Shown: positions 23,867 through 33,149, counted from the first letter of the stretch. The stretch is 37,098 nucleotides of DNA from CBDEUK01 sp965250225 (GCA_965250225.1 CBDFNQ010000010.1:1-37098), one strand, 5' to 3'. The notes: generated from the letters alone by a model not told the origin. Program-made: numbers and translations.

Positions 23867-26158
23867 TTAGTGAATCATTTTCAGGATATTTTTCAATTCG
23901 TTTTTTATTTGATCAATATCCGTTGTATCCATTTCTTTAAAGCGGCTAAATACCTGGCAGAGTTTTCGATCCTGAGCCAATTCAGAAATTCCATGAAGCT
24001 TATGCAGATTATCTCTAAGCATGACTTCATTTTCATTACTAGCTGCTTCAATAACAAGATTTATTAATTTTTTAAATTCTTCAGATAATTCAGATTCATT
24101 CACAAGACTGCTGCTTATAAGCTCTTTCATATTATCTGGAATCTCTGCATCACCAATCAAATTGAATATTTTATTGATAAGCTCATCCACATCAATTGGT
24201 TTCAAAACAATATCATTAGCACCGGACATCAGATAGTTTTCGTTTTTTATAACAGTTATGTCTGCTGTCATTAATATAATAGGAACCATACAATTTTCAG
24301 TATTCAGATCCCTGATTATTTTCGAAAGCTCTATTCCGGTATATCCTGGCATATGTATATCAATAAGTAACAAATCCGGTTTACTATCGGGCAATAACTC
24401 TAATAATTCGCTACCTGACTTAGCTTCAATTGTATTGATGTTGAATTGGTTTAAATATTCAATCAATAATAAACGGCTATAGTCATGATCTTCCGCTATA
24501 AGAATATTTTTATTTTTAAATAACAGAATCAGTCCTTCATCTGTTCTGTCAAGTAAATCAGTTTCATAATTAACATTTAATTCATCCTCTCCTCTCGTTT
24601 CAATCTCAAATACGATTGAGAATTTAGTCCCCACACCTTCTTTACTTTCAACCGTGATTATTCCATTCATTGCCTGTACTAGATGTTTAACGATCGGCAA
24701 CCCTAACCCGATACCTTGTGAGGAATAAAATAATTCATGCAGCTGAACAAATGATTTGAAGATACTATCTAAATCTTCTTTTTTCATACCACAGCCAGTA
24801 TCTTCTACAATAAATTCTATTTTTTGCATTGTGTCGGTAGCGTCTAACACATTAGCTTCCATTCTAATCTCGCCGTGTTGAGTAAATTTAATACTGTTTG
24901 ATATTAAATTATTTAATATCTGCATCAATCTTGTTCTGTCTGCGTGTATATATGTGCTAACCTTTGTATCAATATCAATAATTAATTTAATATTATTAAT
25001 AAATATTTTTTCAGAGTATATCGAAGTGATTTCGTCGAAAATTTCCCTTGGATTGAAATAGGCTTTATTGATCTTGAACTCTCCAAGCTCCAGTATCGAG
25101 AGATCTAATAAATCATCTATGATTGCTAACAAATGTTGAGAAGAATTTCTGATAATTTCATTATATTCTTTTTGTTTTTCCCCGGATCGCTCATCTTTGG
25201 CTAACTTACTAAACCCTATCAAGGCATTTACGGGCGTACGTAATTCATGACTCATTCTCGCAAGGAACATGTCTTTGGATTTAGTCGCAGATTCTGCAAT
25301 TATCCTTGAATCATCTAATGCTTTATTTTTATCTTCCAGTTCATTTAAGGCGAGCGTCAATTCTTTTGTCGCCTTGTCGACTTTGATATCCATTTTGTCT
25401 CGATAGTCAGACAATTCATTAGAGAGATGATTCGTTCTTTCATACAGTTCTTTAATTTCTCTAGGATAATGTTCTGTCTTATTTTTATTATAATCACCAA
25501 GACTTAAATCTGTAATGACTTTCATATAGTCAACAATATATTGATTTATCTTTTTGCTATAGAATGCAGATAGAACCACGAGAATAAAAATAGCCGCGTA
25601 CAAAAACGCAAACGAATTAACTAATAACTCTCGATTGATAGCCTCAAGATATTCATCTGAGATCATCATCAACACATATCCCAATAGTTGTTTATGCGCA
25701 CTATCTCCAGAGCTTATCCCCTCAGCGTATATAGGAGAGAAAACATAAGAATCCTTTTCTTGTTTAATAACTTGATAGGCATCGTATTCAGGAATTAACT
25801 GAATGATATTAGGATTTATGTCATCAAGACCAGATGAACGTGCAACAATCTCCAATGTGTCAGAAACAAATAAGATACCTTTAATATCTTCATTATTGTT
25901 GATGGAGTCAGCAACCCTTGTTAGGGTGGATATGTCTGCAGAAAACATGCTAAACCCTGAAGTGCTTGCAAGATAATTTAATGTATTTAAACGATTATTC
26001 GACAAGCTGTTTGTTATATCATTCGAGTAAGTATTGATAATATAGGTTCCGTAAATAATACCCAGAATAATAATTGGCATTAACCAAAGCGGTATCAAAT
26101 ATTGACGTATACTCAATGTTTTGAGAAGGTAATCAAATAATGATTGTTTGTTCGTCAT
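23867..26158 (-). CDS. membrane hybrid sensor histidine kinase (HisKA-HATPase-REC-Hpt)
   Basis: 763 aa. TM1 about 18-42, periplasmic sensor loop about 43-180, TM2 about 181-199, HAMP-like/coiled-coil linker to about 290. HisKA with phosphoacceptor His304 (ARMSHELRTP). ATPase with N-box around Asn421, D-box DTGCGM (453-458) and G-box GIGLGLP (482-488). Receiver with Asp600 (LLLIDIHMPG) and Lys653. C-terminal Hpt with His719 (NLHKLHG). This is the BarA/GacS-like full phosphorelay architecture. It follows the periplasmic binding protein gene by 4 bases and should be its signalling partner; the LuxR-type regulator upstream is the obvious output. Confidence 0.92.
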   Translation of the reverse strand: MTNKQSLFDYLLKTLSIRQYLIPLWLMPIIILGIIYGTYIINTYSNDITNSLSNNRLNTLNYLASTSGFSMFSADISTLTRVADSINNNEDIKGILFVSDTLEIVARSSGLDDINPNIIQLIPEYDAYQVIKQEKDSYVFSPIYAEGISSGDSAHKQLLGYVLMMISDEYLEAINRELLVNSFAFLYAAIFILVVLSAFYSKKINQYIVDYMKVITDLSLGDYNKNKTEHYPREIKELYERTNHLSNELSDYRDKMDIKVDKATKELTLALNELEDKNKALDDSRIIAESATKSKDMFLARMSHELRTPVNALIGFSKLAKDERSGEKQKEYNEIIRNSSQHLLAIIDDLLDLSILELGEFKINKAYFNPREIFDEITSIYSEKIFINNIKLIIDIDTKVSTYIHADRTRLMQILNNLISNSIKFTQHGEIRMEANVLDATDTMQKIEFIVEDTGCGMKKEDLDSIFKSFVQLHELFYSSQGIGLGLPIVKHLVQAMNGIITVESKEGVGTKFSIVFEIETRGEDELNVNYETDLLDRTDEGLILLFKNKNILIAEDHDYSRLLLIEYLNQFNINTIEAKSGSELLELLPDSKPDLLLIDIHMPGYTGIELSKIIRDLNTENCMVPIILMTADITVIKNENYLMSGANDIVLKPIDVDELINKIFNLIGDAEIPDNMKELISSSLVNESELSEEFKKLINLVIEAASNENEVMLRDNLHKLHGISELAQDRKLCQVFSRFKEMDTTDIDQIKNELKNILKMIH

Positions 26159-26162
26159 GACA

Positions 26163-27086
26163 TTAATCCAGTGTCGGTTTGTCCGTTAGTTTGATGCCTA
26201 GAAAATATGCAGCAGACCGATTAATACTAAGCTTGTAATGTTCTGGATAATTGTTTTCTGGAAATTCATTTCTATTGAGTAAATACCCAATAATATTTTT
26301 TGATGCTTCAGAGCTATATTGTTTAATATCGTTCGTCAAACTCGCAACTGATCCGGCCTCAAGATAATTTTCTGAAAAAGAGATGACGGGAATTTTCTTG
26401 CGATAAGCTGAATAAAGTATCCATTTACTTACAAATGGATTTAAATATTTACCTGGGCGTATGATAATGGCATCTGATCGCTCTAATATTTTTTCGAGCT
26501 GTGAGACTGAACCTTGATTTTCATATGTGAATTGATATATTAAATGGAACCTATCAACATCAGTCAAGGCATGTTTCTGATCGATTTTGATTTGTTCCTC
26601 ACCCTGAAACATTCCGATATTTTTTATATCGCTTCCCAGTAATTTAATAAGTGACAAATAGCGAGAGAGTGACTGATCAATAAACAGTGCCGATAAAGTT
26701 CCCTGTTTAACTTTCTTTTTGTTGTGTTCGAACTTATTCAGCAGCTTATTAAATGTCACTTCCGGGACTAATATTGAATAGACAGGAGATTTAATTTCTT
26801 TGTTCAATAAATATCTTGTTGCCGTTGTCCCGATACTGACATTAAGATCTTTTTCATAATCGATGTCCTGTTTCAGGGTGTTTGATTTTTTTACTATATA
26901 GATATCAACAGAAACCTTGTGAGATAATTCAGATAGTTGCTGCAGCAAGATTTCTTCTGTCTGTTTACTTTGCTTACTCTCTGAAACAAAAATATTTATC
27001 TCTACTAATTCTTCTGCATACAGAATATTTTCATATAGAAAAATAGAGCAAATAAAAAACAGAATTTTCATAAGAGAAAATTTCAT
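26163..27086 (-). CDS. periplasmic binding protein, ABC_sub_bind-like
   Basis: 307 aa. Signal peptide MKFSLMKILFFICSIFLYEN with cleavage likely after ILYA (about residue 24). The two-lobed pattern (IGTTATRYLL, then SALFIDQSLSRYLSLIKLL, then RSDAIIIRPGKYLNPFVSKW, then IPVISFSENYLEAGSVASL) resembles the ABC_sub_bind (PF04392, TrpX-like) family. There is no ABC permease or ATPase gene nearby, so it is more likely a ligand sensor feeding the adjacent histidine kinase than a transport component. Ligand unknown; some family members bind aromatic amino acids. Start ATG 27086, with an alternative in-frame ATG at 27071. Confidence 0.72.
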   Translation of the reverse strand: MKFSLMKILFFICSIFLYENILYAEELVEINIFVSESKQSKQTEEILLQQLSELSHKVSVDIYIVKKSNTLKQDIDYEKDLNVSIGTTATRYLLNKEIKSPVYSILVPEVTFNKLLNKFEHNKKKVKQGTLSALFIDQSLSRYLSLIKLLGSDIKNIGMFQGEEQIKIDQKHALTDVDRFHLIYQFTYENQGSVSQLEKILERSDAIIIRPGKYLNPFVSKWILYSAYRKKIPVISFSENYLEAGSVASLTNDIKQYSSEASKNIIGYLLNRNEFPENNYPEHYKLSINRSAAYFLGIKLTDKPTLD

Positions 27087-27109
27087 CGGGAATCCATTCT
27101 CAACTGAAA

Positions 27110-29140
27110 TTAAAGATCAACACTTACTTCAAAATAGGCGCGAGGTTCAAATTCATTGCCTAGTTGCAGTTCATCATAGTTACCAAGCAGGCCTTGCAAT
27201 ATAAATGACAAGTCAATTTTCGAATCACCAAGCCAATATGATTTTCTAGCCATTAAATCCAGACGGTTCACCTCGACAGGTCCTTCATGTCCAAGCCAGC
27301 TCATATCCGATTGATAATAATAGGCCGCTCCGAAATGCAGGTTGGAATCAAATTTTTTACTCAGTAAGATACCCAGAGAATGTTTAGCAACTGCATCGTC
27401 TACATTTTCAAAAATTGTAGGAGAAAGTCCACGCAAACGTTGTCCGTTTACATCTGCATAACCGTAATTGAGATGAACAAAGGCATTTTGCCCAAAGAAA
27501 TATTTAAATTCTGTTTCAAATCCAGTGGTACTCCAGTCTGAGATATTATCATAAATATCTATCACCGGAATAATTCCGGTCATCTTGGCGAGAGGAAAGT
27601 TGTCAACCCCATCACTGATCTCCTGATAATAGAGGTTTAAATCCATATCAAAGTGATCATTAAAAAAACTACCGTTATAACCTATTTCATAATTGATCAG
27701 TCTTTCATTGTCAATTTCAGAATCAGAAGAAGTCGTTGCGTCAAGGAAAGTTCCATTATCAAATAATAATAATGCATTATGATTCTGATTTAATAATGCG
27801 GGAGTACGTTCCGAATAACTGATATTGCCACGTAGAGCATATTTTCTCTTGAACCGATAATTAAAAGAGAGGCGTGGATTAATCGTTGCAGTATTATCAT
27901 TCGAATCCTGGATCATAAAACCAGCATTAAGCAGTAAACTTGATGTTGGCCGCCATTCAATACTCGCATAAAGACTTTTTGACAATCTGGATTGCCTGGT
28001 ATTACGTACCAGATTCGGAGCATTGATTGTTTCATAACGTAATCCTGCCCCTATCAGTATTCGAAAATTTTCAATATGATTTATTATGTAATCCATACTG
28101 GTTTCATAACGATTCTCTTTACCTCGTAGATTGGCTGTAATGATTTGATCTGGTGCGCCAAAAAACGTAAAAACCTGGGCAGGTGTTATGCCCAGTACAG
28201 TAGAGAGAGGCATATTTCCAAATACAGATATGGGAGAATCTTCAAACTCACCAAATTGATGATGGAAGTTAACATTAAATTCATTAGTATTATTGGAAAA
28301 TAAATGTCTCCACTTCACATACTCTCGTGTTGTAGTGCGTTCTACGTCAAATTGAAAGTCCTGATTACCCGCAGAGGCAATATTAACAAATCCACTATCA
28401 CTATCTGAATGATAAAATCCAATATCAATTTCATCATTGAATGATGGAGAATAGAGAATATTAAAATTCACATTTGAGACTTCGACATTATCTGCTATAT
28501 CTTCAAAACCATCATGGGTCTTATGATCCAGCCCAAAACGATAATATATTTCGCCTGTTTCTCCAGAGTGCCTCAAAAGATAAGATTGGTAATCTTCCGA
28601 ACCTCCGCGAACTCGCATCTTAGTTCCATGTTCTTTCAAAGGACTAATTGTAATTATGTTAATACTACCTATAAAAGAATTAAAACCATGGCTCACACTA
28701 TTTGGGGTACGGGTTATTTCAACGCGCTCAATGTCTTCTACCTGAATGCCAATGCTATCCCAATCAGTTGATGTACTAAATATATTGTAGGCGGATATCC
28801 CGTTGACCTTGACCTCTATGCGACGGACAGCTCGATTTGTTACATCATGTGGATTAACTGCGAAGTTGCCACCGTCTGCATGCCCCACCTGGTAACCTGG
28901 AACAAACCGAAAAAGATCGGCAATATTAATAGCACCAGAAGCCTCAATCATTTCTCGTGTAATAACGCTAACTGGCACTGGAGATTCATTTTTTCTGGTG
29001 GGCAAGCGAGAAGCATCGGACACCAATGGGATGGTCGAGAAATAATCTTCTTCTGACAGATAGCCATCGTCTTCTGCCAGTGTGACGACCGAATACAACA
29101 ACAAAATAAAAAATAACAGATTTATATTTATGGCTGACAT
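27110..29140 (-). CDS. TonB-dependent outer-membrane receptor
   Basis: 676 aa. Signal peptide (about 1-22, ending VVTLA). Plug domain about 45-160 with PVPVSVITREMIEASGA, LFRFVPGYQVG and VEITRTPNSVSHGFNSFIG. A 22-strand-type beta-barrel runs to the C-terminal AYFEVSVDL, which ends in Leu rather than the usual Phe. A classical TonB box is not obvious; the mature N-terminus (YLSEEDYFSTIPLVSDASRL) resembles the N-termini of cobalamin/BtuB-like receptors. AGGTG lies 9 bases before the ATG. It sits between the response regulator and the binding-protein gene, so a substrate-sensing role is likely. Substrate unknown. Confidence 0.9.
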   Translation of the reverse strand: MSAININLLFFILLLYSVVTLAEDDGYLSEEDYFSTIPLVSDASRLPTRKNESPVPVSVITREMIEASGAINIADLFRFVPGYQVGHADGGNFAVNPHDVTNRAVRRIEVKVNGISAYNIFSTSTDWDSIGIQVEDIERVEITRTPNSVSHGFNSFIGSINIITISPLKEHGTKMRVRGGSEDYQSYLLRHSGETGEIYYRFGLDHKTHDGFEDIADNVEVSNVNFNILYSPSFNDEIDIGFYHSDSDSGFVNIASAGNQDFQFDVERTTTREYVKWRHLFSNNTNEFNVNFHHQFGEFEDSPISVFGNMPLSTVLGITPAQVFTFFGAPDQIITANLRGKENRYETSMDYIINHIENFRILIGAGLRYETINAPNLVRNTRQSRLSKSLYASIEWRPTSSLLLNAGFMIQDSNDNTATINPRLSFNYRFKRKYALRGNISYSERTPALLNQNHNALLLFDNGTFLDATTSSDSEIDNERLINYEIGYNGSFFNDHFDMDLNLYYQEISDGVDNFPLAKMTGIIPVIDIYDNISDWSTTGFETEFKYFFGQNAFVHLNYGYADVNGQRLRGLSPTIFENVDDAVAKHSLGILLSKKFDSNLHFGAAYYYQSDMSWLGHEGPVEVNRLDLMARKSYWLGDSKIDLSFILQGLLGNYDELQLGNEFEPRAYFEVSVDL

Positions 29141-29206
29141 GACTTTTTCACCTGATATACCATAGTTATTATTATAAAAATTCTACTTGCAAAAAATAGA
29201 AAAGAT

Positions 29207-29911
29207 TTAATGATTATTATTTGTAAAACTTTCTTTTTCTTGTAGCATCTTTGAGACGATGCCTGTTTGCGCACGATTTTTTAATGAAAGTGCATGAAGA
29301 ATAGCACTGACGTGAATCTTTACTGTGTTGGCAGAAATAAATAAATCACGCGCAATTTCCTTATTGGATTTCCCTTGTCCCAACAGATAGAAGATTTGTA
29401 ATTGCCGCTCGGTGAGTTTTCCTCGTATTTCTGATGAGGTCGTCTCTTTGTTGTCCATGTCTATCGACTGGTTATTGTTAGTCACACTGCTATTGAGAAT
29501 TGCTAGAGGCAGATATTTTCCGCCAGCCAAAACCGTTTTAATTGCCTGGGCAATAACATCAGAAGGAGATGATTTTGTAATATAGGCACGAGAACCAAGG
29601 TCCAACGCTTTCTGTATATGAATAGGATCTTCGGATGCTGAAACTGTGACAATTGGAATGATCGGATAACGAGTAACAACTTTTTCGATTAATTCAAAAC
29701 CATCAATTTCTGGCATGAACAGATCCAGTAAGATCAGTTGCACATTATTATTGCCAGCAAGTTGAGCAAAAATATCTCGGCCAGACGCAAGCTGTTGGGT
29801 TCGCCATTGCGGTTTAATATGTTCGAGTAAAGCCGTCAATGCATTACACATCAGTTCATGATCATCAACGATAAGAACATCCACTGACTTCTCACTTATC
29901 AAATCACTCAC
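29207..29911 (-). CDS. LuxR/NarL-family response regulator
   Basis: 234 aa. REC domain about 8-125 with acidic pair Asp16/Asp17, phosphoacceptor Asp63 (LILLDLFMPEIDG) and Lys113. A Ser/Asn-rich linker follows, then a LuxR-type HTH at about 160-218 (LTERQLQIFYLLGQGKSNKE onward, with ANTVKIHVSAIL). The start is GTG at 29911 with GAGA upstream. It is the first gene of the minus-strand unit RR-receptor-binding protein-hybrid kinase and is the probable acceptor of the kinase's Hpt phosphate. The palindrome at 29990-30011 lies about 80 bases upstream and may be its binding site. Confidence 0.93.
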   Translation of the reverse strand: MSDLISEKSVDVLIVDDHELMCNALTALLEHIKPQWRTQQLASGRDIFAQLAGNNNVQLILLDLFMPEIDGFELIEKVVTRYPIIPIVTVSASEDPIHIQKALDLGSRAYITKSSPSDVIAQAIKTVLAGGKYLPLAILNSSVTNNNQSIDMDNKETTSSEIRGKLTERQLQIFYLLGQGKSNKEIARDLFISANTVKIHVSAILHALSLKNRAQTGIVSKMLQEKESFTNNNH

Positions 29912-29989
29912 AGTATTCTCACAAATTTCTCTGTCCCATTTGTTTATATCCTAATACGTCCTGTGTAAATAGTACAAAAATAACCGCTT

Positions 29990-30011
29990 ATATAGTACAT
30001 AAGTACTATAT
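29990..30011. promoter_or_regulatory. perfect 22-bp palindrome upstream of response-regulator operon
   Basis: ATATAGTAC (29990-29998), spacer ATAA, GTACTATAT (30003-30011). A further half-like AATAGTAC lies at about 29969-29976. Its position between the minus-strand regulator gene and a plus-strand terminator fits an operator controlling divergent transcripts, most simply bound by the LuxR-type regulator itself. Confidence 0.6.
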
Positions 30012-30188
30012 GGATTTGTTTTAATAAGGTGTAGATTAATTCTCGTGGATTGGAGATCATGAATAGGATTACGTCACCCCAATATTGATCGGGGCTTCGA
30101 AAACATCATGACCTCCTTTAATATGCGGCTTATAGTCGTAACTCACGCACCAGATGGACACGCCTGATTGCCATCTGGTGTTTTTTTT
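30012..30188 (+). ncRNA. candidate small RNA ending at a Rho-independent terminator
   Basis: No plus-strand gene precedes the strong terminator at 30148-30188, so an independent plus-strand transcript is inferred. It could start beside the palindrome and would be about 150-180 nt. It contains five GGA motifs (30012, 30047, 30052, 30066, 30156), several in A/U-rich context, which recalls CsrA/RsmA-titrating RNAs controlled by GacS/GacA-type systems. An alternative start with TAATAT at 30118-30123 would give only about 60 nt. Promoters are not clear-cut; the 5' end is a guess. Confidence 0.3.
30148..30188 (+). terminator. Rho-independent terminator
   Basis: CACCAGATGG (30148-30157) and CCATCTGGTG (30171-30180) form a perfect 10-bp stem with a 13-base loop, followed by eight T (30181-30188). 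On the minus strand the hairpin is not followed by T, so it terminates plus-strand transcription only. No plus-strand CDS lies within 2 kb upstream, hence the sRNA proposal. Confidence 0.85.
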
Positions 30189-30407
30189 ATTTCCCCTTTA
30201 GAATCAGCAGACTTTTGCTTGTGATCTGTCTCTCACTATACCGGCGTGACTACCTGGGATGGTATTCAGCATGTATTAAAGTCACGTTCGCTGAATGTGA
30301 AAGACGAATATAAGGACATATTCGGTTGAAAATGTCGGGAATATATTTTCTAGCGATTTGCCAGAGCCGAGGAGTCCTTAGCTACAAGATGGGAGAATAA
30401 GAATTAC
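30189..30407. other. intergenic region downstream of prfC
   Basis: No ORF or RNA gene recognised. There are short inverted words (for example GACGAATATAAGGACATATTCGG around 30303-30325) but no clear terminator for prfC. Continuing leftwards on the minus strand, AAAGGAGGTC precedes an ATGATG (30109-30104) opening only an 11-codon frame. Confidence 0.4.
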
Positions 30408-31967
30408 CTAATGCTCGCGTGTTGCGTTGAATTTAATGTCTGGCCATTTTTCTTCGGCCAGATTTAAATTTACCAATGAGGGTGCAAGATAGGTCAGTTG
30501 TTCAGCACCATCCAGCGCCAGATACTGTTCGGTTTTTTGTTTGAATGCTTTCATCTGTTGATCGTCATTCATCTCAATCCATCGGGCGGTGGCAACCTGT
30601 ACCGCTTCGTAAACACATTCAACGCCGTATTCACCTTTTAATCTTGCCGCAACCACATCGAATTGCAGAACACCGACTGCACCCAGGATTAAATCATTAC
30701 TAATGAAAGGCCGGAAAACCTGTGTCGCACCTTCTTCACATAATTGCGTCAGGCCTTTTTGTAGCGCCTTCATTTTTAACGGGTCTTTTAACCGCACTCG
30801 ACGAAATAATTCAGGGGCAAAATATGGTATGCCGGTGAATGTTAATTTTTCACCCTGGCTAAACGTATCGCCTACCTGAATGCTTCCATGATTATGCAGA
30901 CCTATAATATCGCCAGGCCAGGCTTCTTCCGCCAGCTCACGACTACCTGCCATAAAGGTCAGTGCATTTGAAACCTGAATCTTACGCTTGATACGCACAT
31001 GCTGGAGCTTCATGCCTTGTTTGAATTTGCCCGAGCAGATGCGCAAAAAAGCAATACGATCACGATGTGCTGGATCCATGTTCGCCTGTATCTTAAAAAC
31101 AAAACCAGACATTTTTTCTTCATCTGGTTGTACTGTCCTTTCCTCAGTGTCACGTGCAATAGGGGCTGGTGCGTTTTCAGCCAGATGCTCAAGGAATTCT
31201 CTGATGCCAAAATTGTGTAAAGCCGTACCAAAAAAAACGGGAGTTTGTTCACCTTTCAAATATTTTTCTTTTTCAAAATCCGGGCAGACCTCTCTTACAA
31301 GTTCCAGTTCATCTTCATAACCGGGAAGGTGATTAATGATTTCAGGACAGGATGAAAAATCGACAAGCTTGTCATGTAAATTTTCAGCATTTTTTTCGTA
31401 CAATCGAATTTTATCTGTGTCCAGATGATACAACCCTTTTAAGCGCCCACCCATTCCGACTGGCCAGTTGACCGGTGTACATTGAATATTGAGATCGCGT
31501 TCGATTTCATCGAGTAGCTCTATTGGCTCTTTGCCTTCGCGATCCAGCTTATTAATGAAAGTAATGATCGGAGTGTTTCTTAAACGACAAATCTCCATTA
31601 ATTTTCGCGTTCTCTCTTCGACCCCTTTTGCCACGTCAATTACCATTAGTGCGGAATCAACTGCTGTTAATGTCCGATAGGTATCTTCCGAAAAATCCGC
31701 ATGCCCAGGCGTATCGAGTAAATTGATGATCGTGTCACCAAAATCAAACTGCATAACCGAACTGGTGATCGAAATACCACGTTCCTTTTCCATTGTCATC
31801 CAGTCTGATGTTGCATGTCTGGATGATTTTCGCGCCTTGACGGTTCCGGCCATCTGGATCGCGCCACCGTGCAATAACAATTGTTCGGTCATTGTTGTTT
31901 TACCGGCATCCGGGTGAGAGATGATTGCAAAAGTACGCCGCCTGGCGATTTCATCGATTAAAGACAT
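30408..31967 (-). CDS. prfC: peptide chain release factor 3
   Basis: 519 aa (E. coli RF3 529 aa). GTPase motifs: G1 SHPDAGKT (17-24), the RF3-specific switch region KARKSSRHATSDWM, G3 DTPGHADF and G4 NKLD. The MEKERGISITSSVMQF segment and the C-terminal RF3 domain are present. It recycles RF1/RF2 from terminated ribosomes using GTP. It lies 28 bases downstream of acpS on the same strand, an uncommon but plausible operon with pdxJ-acpS. Confidence 0.97.
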   Translation of the reverse strand: MSLIDEIARRRTFAIISHPDAGKTTMTEQLLLHGGAIQMAGTVKARKSSRHATSDWMTMEKERGISITSSVMQFDFGDTIINLLDTPGHADFSEDTYRTLTAVDSALMVIDVAKGVEERTRKLMEICRLRNTPIITFINKLDREGKEPIELLDEIERDLNIQCTPVNWPVGMGGRLKGLYHLDTDKIRLYEKNAENLHDKLVDFSSCPEIINHLPGYEDELELVREVCPDFEKEKYLKGEQTPVFFGTALHNFGIREFLEHLAENAPAPIARDTEERTVQPDEEKMSGFVFKIQANMDPAHRDRIAFLRICSGKFKQGMKLQHVRIKRKIQVSNALTFMAGSRELAEEAWPGDIIGLHNHGSIQVGDTFSQGEKLTFTGIPYFAPELFRRVRLKDPLKMKALQKGLTQLCEEGATQVFRPFISNDLILGAVGVLQFDVVAARLKGEYGVECVYEAVQVATARWIEMNDDQQMKAFKQKTEQYLALDGAEQLTYLAPSLVNLNLAEEKWPDIKFNATREH

Positions 31968-31995
31968 GGGATTGTGTATTTAGTTAGGTCTGTTG

Positions 31996-32373
31996 TTATT
32001 GTTCTAATACAACCACTGCGGTTGCATAGTCTTTTTCATCGCTAATACTCAGATGAATGTTCGTGATCGATTGATCATCAATAATTTCTTTTGCCCTGGC
32101 CTCGCAATGCATGAGTGGCTTGCCCAGTTCATTATGCTCTACAGAAATCTGTTTAAAGCTGATGCCATTGCGCAAACCCGTTCCCAGTGCTTTTAAAAAA
32201 GCCTCTTTGCTTGCAAAATGTTTTGCCAGATAGGCTGCCTTGTTTTTCTCATCAGAATATTCCGACAGTTCATTGTCTGATAAAATCTTTTTGGCAAACG
32301 GATCGCCCAATTTCTCAAGACTTTTTTCAATTCGTTTGACTGAAACCAGGTCTATGCCGATTCCCTGTATCAC
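31996..32373 (-). CDS. acpS: holo-[acyl-carrier-protein] synthase
   Basis: 125 aa. MIQGIGIDLVSVKRIE with Asp8, and FASKEAFLKALGTG with Glu57, form the Mg/CoA site. It attaches 4'-phosphopantetheine to Ser37 of AcpP, encoded 18 kb to the left. It starts with GTG that overlaps the pdxJ stop by 4 bases (GTGA), showing translational coupling as in E. coli. Confidence 0.95.
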   Translation of the reverse strand: MIQGIGIDLVSVKRIEKSLEKLGDPFAKKILSDNELSEYSDEKNKAAYLAKHFASKEAFLKALGTGLRNGISFKQISVEHNELGKPLMHCEARAKEIIDDQSITNIHLSISDEKDYATAVVVLEQ

Positions 32374-33104
32374 GAACGTGCCTCTAGCATCAAAGTTCTA
32401 ATTTCTTTCACCGCAGATTCCAGCCCAATAAAAATTGAACGCGCGATAATAGCATGACCAATGTTTAGCTCTACAATTTCTGGGATGGCAGCGATGGGGA
32501 TGACATTATTAATGGTCAGGCCGTGTCCGGCATTGACTTGCAAACCAGCTGTATGAGCAATACGGGCTGAGTCAACAATCCTATGTAATTCGATCGGTGG
32601 GTCATCAACGACATTGGCATAATGCCCGGTGTGAATCTCTATGGACTGAGCGCCAACTTCTTTTGATGCTTCAATTTGTTTTTCATCCGGGTCAATAAAC
32701 AAAGAGACGGTAATGCCTGCTGTCGTCAGTTTTTCACAGGCTTGTGCGATCCGGTCTTTGGCCGAGACTACATCCAGCCCACCTTCAGTCGTGAGTTCTT
32801 CACGTTTCTCAGGAACAATACAACAATAATCTGGTTTAATTATTTCAGCAATCGACACCATTTCATCGGTCGCTGCCATCTCAAGATTCATTATCAAGCC
32901 AGGAAGCTTTTTCAACATTTCAACATCAAGGTCCTGTATGTGACGGCGATCTTCGCGGAGATGAACAGTGACGGAATCCGCACCACTGTCGAGTGCTACC
33001 CTCGCCGCTTCCAGCACTTCCGGCTCAACCCCGCCTCGTGCCTCACGTAATGTAGCCACATGATCGATGTTTACGCCCAGTTTTATTTGTTTGCTTAAAG
33101 CCAT
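32370..33104 (-). CDS. pdxJ: pyridoxine 5'-phosphate synthase
   Basis: 244 aa. LGVNIDHVATLREARGG is the diagnostic N-terminus; VTVHLREDRRHIQD, EIHTGHYA and NAGHGLTINN carry other active-site residues. It makes PNP from deoxyxylulose 5-phosphate and 3-amino-2-oxopropyl phosphate in the DXP-dependent B6 pathway. Several PLP enzymes occur in this window. Its usual upstream neighbours rnc-era-recO are missing; repeat-rich DNA starts immediately upstream. Confidence 0.96.
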   Translation of the reverse strand: MALSKQIKLGVNIDHVATLREARGGVEPEVLEAARVALDSGADSVTVHLREDRRHIQDLDVEMLKKLPGLIMNLEMAATDEMVSIAEIIKPDYCCIVPEKREELTTEGGLDVVSAKDRIAQACEKLTTAGITVSLFIDPDEKQIEASKEVGAQSIEIHTGHYANVVDDPPIELHRIVDSARIAHTAGLQVNAGHGLTINNVIPIAAIPEIVELNIGHAIIARSIFIGLESAVKEIRTLMLEARS

Positions 33105-33149
33105 TGCTGATTGATTAGATAGTTATAGTTGCAGAAAAAAGAAGCTATT

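Noticed and set aside
30012..30188. tRNA or tmRNA upstream of the terminator
   Set aside because: No cloverleaf, no T-loop GTTCGAAT and no CCA-type 3' end in the right place; the terminator alone does not identify the RNA.
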